64,000 bases of DNA. Source: Megamerina dolium (lineage: Eukaryota; Arthropoda; Insecta; Diptera; Megamerinidae). Position 1 is the first letter of the stretch. Every line of letters starts with the position of its first letter. The notes below the pieces were generated by a model. It was not told where the DNA came from. It ran no database searches and saw only the letters and a list, made by a program, of their open reading frames with translations. Shown here piece after piece: positions 58,860 through 64,000 of this stretch. The translations under genes were made by a program, and so were the position numbers. Location of the stretch: contig OY978526.1 of the NCBI GenBank assembly GCA_963854835.1, positions 73,070,418 through 73,134,417 of the forward strand. The letters run 5' to 3'.

Positions 58860-60360
58860 AAAGAATTCCGAGTAAACACTGATTGAGAGGTTAGTGAGTA
58901 GAAAATGCTGAAATGGCTGAAATGGTTCAATTTTAGGGTAAAAAATACAGGAGGGCTTATCATGCCACGAGACCAAAATTAATGTGCTCGATACATTGGA
59001 CTCCCCTGAGGCACTTGTAGGCCTTCAGTCCTCAACGAGTGAGAAACGACCCTCAATGTTGAAAATTTGTATACCACATTAATATGTAATATGTACGATT
59101 TTAATGCTCCGTACTTAAAAATTCTACAACTTCACCTAAGCAAATGTCATTTTTGTTTGACAGTTCTCAAATGGCAGTGTTGTACATACTTATAAAACTA
59201 TCAAATGGATAACCCTTTACATACATATCTACACATTGCACATGAATTTCAAATGGTCACACAGAAGCATGCAAAGATTTCAAGCGCATGCAACATTGTA
59301 TGTATAATAACTGTAGTCTTGGTATACATACGTATAAGCCCATGTGCAAAGCTAAGACACACATTTTTATATTGTTTAGGATTCACTAACTACTACCATT
59401 TCTACGAAACTCACATACTCGTATGTATGTCAAATAAACGATCATTCAACCTCCAGTTAGCAGTTGTTCGCCGAATTGCCTTTAAAGGCACACGTGCATC
59501 CGTTTGTTTATTTTTCTACAAACTATATATTTGTTATTGGTGTTGTGATATGCACACAAACATCTACTTTGGTAGGATGTATTTATTAAGTTGCAAGATT
59601 GTTGTCGCACGATATTGCTTCTGCTGCCGCTGTTGATGCTGTAAATGTTTTTGCAAAATATAGCAATGATCATAAATGGTCACCAAATGCATTTTATCCA
59701 CGATTTTCAGTTAAACTAACATAACTAACTATTCGATATATGAAGGTACCGAAGACATAACCATTCTTCGCTAAATCGTGTAGGTTGTTGTTATTGTGTC
59801 TAGGATGACGTGAGTCGTGTGCAGATGTGATTAGCAGCTACTACTACTATGTAATACGTACTATTTTGTACACTTTCTTTATTTTGTTTTCGTGGTGGAA
59901 ATTTTCAATGTACATCCTCCGACAGTAAGAATTTTTTATGATAGGAATTATTCAAACCCAGAAAGCCATATTAAGTACCTACAATAATTTATGAACTAAT
60001 TTATTTACATATTTTCTTTTCATTCACATTTTAAATTGATTATTTTCACATAAATGCAATAAATTATTTGCCTTAATTGTTTTATAATAAAATGCAAATG
60101 CAATTTTCAAAAATGAAAAAATACATTTATCGCTCACTTTAACTATTCACTTTTATAGTATAACAGAGATGTTACACGTACAGTATTTAATAACAGCATT
60201 GTGTGGTAATATTGAACTTCCTGTATAGTACGAAAGAAACTTATCTGAAATTTGGAAGTATTTCGTCTGCATTGCAATTTGTTACAAAGATTTGCAATCA
60301 TAGTTTTGAAGTCGTCTCTAAAACTCTGAAAACGGCACCAAAAGTAATTCCACCTATTTT
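58860..60360. other. AT-rich region without recognised genes
   Basis: A 143-codon open frame at 59205-59636 has Cys/Tyr-rich, random-looking composition and no splice or family support. Nothing else is seen. Confidence 0.3.
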
Positions 60361-60363
60361 CTC

Positions 60364-61320
60364 TTATGCTGGAATTGTATATAACGATTTGGGGTCACAA
60401 TAACTTGAAGTGGGTTGCATTGCATTAGCACTACAACGTTGTGCTAATGCAATGCATTTGCGTTGTGTCAAATGAATGTCATTTGCACTTACCATTATTT
60501 TTAAAGCTAACTTTATTAGATGTAGTCCAATTTCGATCATTTTTTCAAGCAATGCCGTATCTCGGTATTCCAAGACGTCAAAAATTTCCACATGAACCAA
60601 TGATTTCACGTAACCCCAAAGGAAATAATCTAGTGTCGTGTTAAATCGCACTATCTCGGCGGCCAATCGACTGACCCATTTTGAGAATAACGCCTTCACC
60701 AAATGTTTCCTTCAAAAAATCCATTGTTTGATGCGTTGTATAGCATGTGGTGTCACTCTATTGGAAAAACATGTCTGATTTAAGTGGGACACGAAATAAT
60801 CGGCACGAATAATTTCTATAGCGTTCGCCGCTAACCGCAACGTTCTCGCCGTTCCCTTTTTGAGAGAAATAAGAACCAATGATTCCACCGACCTATAAAG
60901 AACATCGAACAATGAGTTTTTGTAGAAGTAATGGTGTCTTGTGAAGCTCTCGTTGATTCTCGTCACTACAAATGTGGCAATTATGATTATTGACATTGAG
61001 CCAATAATGAGCCTCATCATTGAACAGAATATTGCGATATAAGAGTGAGTTGACTTCCCCGCTGACCGAACGTACAGTGCAAATTATGGTCATCGGGCTT
61101 TAATTCTTGCACCACCTGGATCATATATGGTAATAGAACGAATTCCTTACGTAAACATTTCCATAAAGTGAATGCATTGTGCGACATCTCAGCGGATGCG
61201 TATTATCATTTAGAGTTTACGTGATACGCTCGTATGGATGATTATGTCGGCCGTAAAATTAATTAAATTTGTACAATTTGCAAGCCTGTAACCGTTATCG
61301 GAAAATGGGACCTAAAAAAC
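60364..61320 (-). mobile_element. Tc1/mariner-superfamily transposase remnant
   Basis: On the minus strand the order is that of a SETMAR-like insect transposase: ILFNDEAHYWLNVNNHNCHI with CSDENQRELHKTPLL near 61030-60940, then ESLVLISLKKGTARTLR and, near the end, TLDYFLWGYVKSLVHVEIFD (about 60630-60570). The latter is the catalytic D-F-L-W-G-Y region, in which the usual LTPLD reads as TTLD. Frameshifts and stops interrupt every domain. An upstream N-terminal part is not found. Confidence 0.7.
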
Positions 61321-61524
61321 ACCCTATATTTATATTCACAATTGTACAAACAAGATTTATTCTTATGTATTGTAAGTACATTTATTTTTAAATTAAATTA
61401 TAGTAAGGAGTTGTTGGATTTTAGGTATTTTTATCCATTATTTATTCCTGCTCTTAATTTTTATTATATCCACGGTGAATATTTTCAATCTAAGTAATTA
61501 AAAGTATATAATTTTAAACAATTA

Positions 61525-61878
61525 TGGTGTTCACAGTTTATGGTATCTCGTATTGCAAATTTACCATTTGGCAAATTTACAAAATTTTGCAATTTGGTAT
61601 ATTTTTAGTTTTTGTTTAGCGTGCAAAATAAAGATACCACTAATTGTTAAAATTGTCACACTTTGACTCATGTATTTGTGTAATGTGGCATCTTGATCAC
61701 TTTATTTAAAAATGCAAGTTGGAAATCTAGTATCATAATGTCCATAATTTATCTTTTCCATACATGTGTCATTTTACTCATTTATCTTGAATAAAATACA
61801 AAAAGAGGTGGTCACAGTTTGTTTGAAAAATGTTCTGCAAAATTGTCAGATGTTTATTTCATTCAAGTGTGAACACCA
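61525..61878. mobile_element. MITE with TGGTGTTCACA termini and TA target duplication
   Basis: TGGTGTTCACA at 61525-61535 is the exact inverse of 61868-61878, with a weaker match continuing inward (AGTTTATGG against CTTGAATGA). TA lies directly outside both ends (61523-61524, 61879-61880). A subterminal copy GGTGGTCACAGTTTGTTTGA is near 61808. The 354-bp element is non-coding. Confidence 0.8.
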
Positions 61879-62166
61879 TAAATATTTTTAAATATTAAAT
61901 GTAACAACCAGATCTATAATATTTAAGACTGAATTTGTAAGTATACAGCTAACCCTTTATACTAAAAAAATTTAATTTTTTTTATTTGTTTGACAATATT
62001 TTTAAAACTTAAATATAACGACCCTGTGCTAGAAATTCTTGCACTGGTAATATTCATACCATCCTGTTTAATAAAGTTACCTCGCATTGAATACAAATTA
62101 TAGAAGCCTAAAAGTATGCAATTTGTTTTGTTATTTCCTTATCGAATATTGTTTCACAATATATGA

Positions 62167-62511
62167 TTATTTTGTACGAATTATTTGTAATATCGATTGT
62201 ATGCTAGTCATGCTAATGTGCAAGGCTGCTTGAATCTCGCGATAAGTTACGTTGGGATTTACTTTGACCATTTCGCGTACTGCATCGATATTTGCTTGTA
62301 CCACAACCGATTTTGGACGACCTTCTTTAGTTTCATCCGCCAGCGAACTACGTCCACGATTAAAGACATTATACCAACGAAACACAGTAGCTCGATGTGG
62401 CGCTTCATCACCAAACGCCTTAGTAAGCCGATCGATGCATTGTTGTTGAGATAGTTCACGTCGAAAGTCATAATAAATCATAGCACGAAAATGTTCACGA
62501 GTTAATTCCAT
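62167..62511 (-). mobile_element. Mariner-like transposase, intact N-terminal DNA-binding half only
   Basis: A 114-codon frame starts at MELTREHFRAMIYYDFRREL. It continues through a first helix-turn-helix (QQCIDRLTKAFGDEAPHRAT then VFRWYNVFNRGRSSLADETK), the linker EGRPKSVVV and a second helix-turn-helix (VNPNVTYREIQAALHISMTS). This is the paired DNA-binding region of SETMAR-type mariner transposases. It has no internal stop but ends at 62167, just after the second helix, where the DDE catalytic domain should begin. The rest of the gene is absent. It is either a truncated remnant or, less likely, a retained DNA-binding protein. Confidence 0.8.
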
Positions 62512-62519
62512 TTTTTGTT

Positions 62520-63600
62520 TTTGTTGAGGTTAAATTTTTAATGTAATCAACCGATAGTGTTTGTATGTGACGAGAAGCTTTTAGTACGTATACCAACGAA
62601 GATGTCAAACTACCAAACGAACGTCACCGCATACTAGGGTTGCCATGTCGCAATACATATCGAACAACCAACGCTGTGGAAATCCTAATTTCAAAGATTA
62701 CTTTTTAGTATGCGCTCCACAGAATATTAGTAAATATTTTCATTTTAAGTAAACACAACTTCAATTTTTTTAACTGCTTATTAAGTTAATTTCCACTGTA
62801 GAAGAAATGCAAAACCCGCCGATTAGAGATTATAGTCGGCATTCTATCTTATTAGCGGTGCCTAGATCTTGATGACCTAAAAATATTAGTTTTATAACCT
62901 ATTCTAGTTTTTAATTTCAAAATTGTTTAATTGAAGATGGGAAATGCGAATAATTCTCGTAGGTAATGTAGAGTAGACAATAAAATAATGCATAAAGTTC
63001 TAAATGTTTTTTTTTTATTTTTGTATAATTATATACTTAAGATACGTAATTGCTAATTAAATAAATCAATAATTCTTCTCTTTTCTCTCTCTCTTTTCCT
63101 TACAATCATGATTCTTAAGGATTTTAGTGTTCTATGCAATTTATTTTATATTTGAGCTGTTGTTTTTAAATGTGGCACAAGTACATTCTCTTTTTGGCCG
63201 ATATTGGATGTTCAACTGAGTTTAATTTATATGAAACATTGTGACAACCTCGACCGTCTACATTAAAACCACATCTAATATCAGTTAAAACGGGAAACCA
63301 AGTTAACATCTCACAAAAAATTTACACTAAACCTTGCACCAGTTACAAAAACAACGGCTCATTTATATATTAAATTTTAGTCAGTTAAAAATCGAAACAA
63401 TACAAATTATTAGGTAAGGTTATCTTTGTTTTGAAGTGCTACAGATTGAATTGTCGAGTGGTTGTTGTTCTTTTTACAGTTAAATAATGCAATGTTTTTG
63501 TTTTTCTTTTTTACAGTTTTCAGTTTGGTTTTTTCGTTTTTTTTTTTTTGTTCTAACATATAAGCAATAGCAATATTTTCAACCGTGGTAGAACACTTCT
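62520..63600. other. Spacer and probable 3' UTR of the SERF-like gene
   Basis: The minus-strand SERF-like gene ends at 63620, so the T-rich sequence just to its left is its 3' UTR. A TTTATT (AATAAA on the minus strand) near 63014 could be the poly(A) signal. No other gene is seen. Confidence 0.3.
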
Positions 63601-63619
63601 AATTTACTCGTTAACAAAA

Positions 63620-63878
63620 TTATTTAACTTTACCAGCTGCAGCCGCAGCTGCTGCCTCTTCCTCTTTTTTCTTTTGTTTATCCCTCATGACTTCAGCATC
63701 TCTGTAAAAAAAGTTATTATAAATGAATATTTTTCCAACAATTCTTTCAAAAAGTAAAAAATAACAGAATACCTTTGTTTACGTTGCTCAACAGTCAAGT
63801 TATCAGTTCGCTTTCCCTTATTGGCGTCAGCTTGTTTCTTGATATTCTTTTGACGTGCAAGATCCCTCTGGTTACCAC
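63620..63878 (-). CDS. SERF-like small basic protein, last two coding exons (partial)
   Basis: The visible CDS is complement(join(63620..63701, 63773..63878)). Exon 2 follows a CATTGTAG acceptor and begins in the middle of a codon with [20 protein letters not shown], then [15 protein letters not shown] to a GT donor. Exon 3 follows TTTTTACAG and reads [20 protein letters not shown] and ends GKVK. SERF (small EDRK-rich factor) proteins begin [11 protein letters not shown], so about 7 nt of coding sequence (M, T and part of R) remain on an exon beyond the window; the full length would be about 64 residues. SERF proteins are small, charged and conserved. In animals they accelerate amyloid aggregation and act on RNA and protein homeostasis. 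No damage is seen. Confidence 0.88.
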
Positions 63879-64000
63879 CTACAATGTAAGACATATATAT
63901 AAATTAGGTTTATGGACAATAGGTGGATAGAATGTCAATATCATTAGATAGAATAAAACGCAATCATAACAATCACTTTGTTCATTATATGATAATCATT

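Noticed and set aside
59205..59636. 143-codon open frame on the plus strand
   Set aside because: Random-looking Cys/Tyr-rich composition, no domain, no splice or conservation support, and another frame is open on the opposite strand.

Overview
This window looks like nuclear DNA of a higher fly (Diptera). It is AT-rich, has short spliced genes with GT/AG introns, and is crowded with Tc1/mariner, non-LTR and tRNA-derived SINE remnants. The repeat load and gene content would suit a tephritid-type fruit fly, but that is inference. There is no bacterial operon, CRISPR array or complete viral genome here.

Host genes. (1) Positions 1-201 (+) are the last 66 codons of a gene I cannot name. (2) A three-exon galectin of 138 aa lies on the minus strand (14467-14555, 7395-7549, 7105-7277). 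Its first intron of about 6.9 kb is filled with repeats, and several canonical sugar-contacting residues are replaced. (3) A four-coding-exon MANF/ARMET neurotrophic-factor gene lies on the plus strand (18797-19613). It has a TATA/initiator promoter, a spliced 5' UTR, a CDGC motif and an RNEL C-terminus. (4) A three-exon, four-pass membrane protein of 165 aa lies on the minus strand (22129 down to 20187). (5) The last two coding exons of a SERF-like protein lie on the minus strand (63878-63620); its first exon is beyond the window. An open segment at 24032-24442 resembles the C-terminal part of a gustatory receptor only weakly. A GC-richer island at 54346-54480 may hold a terminal exon of a further gene.

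Mobile and repeated DNA. From 22 kb to 63 kb almost everything recognisable is repeat. A Jockey-type non-LTR element (40644-44676, minus) has both ORFs open and overlapping by ATGA. It sits inside older duplicated mariner debris, and the start codon of its ORF1 lies inside the target-site duplication. Decayed mariner-like copies lie near 1931-2980, 12690-13060, 25060-25545, 31690-32300, 40250-40640/44685-44900, 60364-61320 and 62167-62511. A tRNA-headed SINE family has at least five copies. Three short elements have clear terminal inverted repeats (34982-35348, 50913-51417, 61525-61878). A family of tandem units of about 155-165 bp recurs at 7690-8880, 26330-26480, 28985-29765 and 47518-49290 with shared flanks, which suggests a mobile element that carries its own satellite. 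A second family of units that are internally inverted recurs at 51437-51980 and 58310-58850.

The genes do not form an operon or pathway. MANF works in the endoplasmic reticulum and its promoter carries stress-element-like motifs. The four-pass protein has a lysosomal-type tail motif. Galectin and SERF are small stand-alone proteins. The most notable observations are the satellite-carrying mobile element, the TSD-derived start codon of the Jockey element, a tight cluster of palindromic GATTAATC sites, a perfect 24-bp palindrome, and the galectin with a degraded sugar site.
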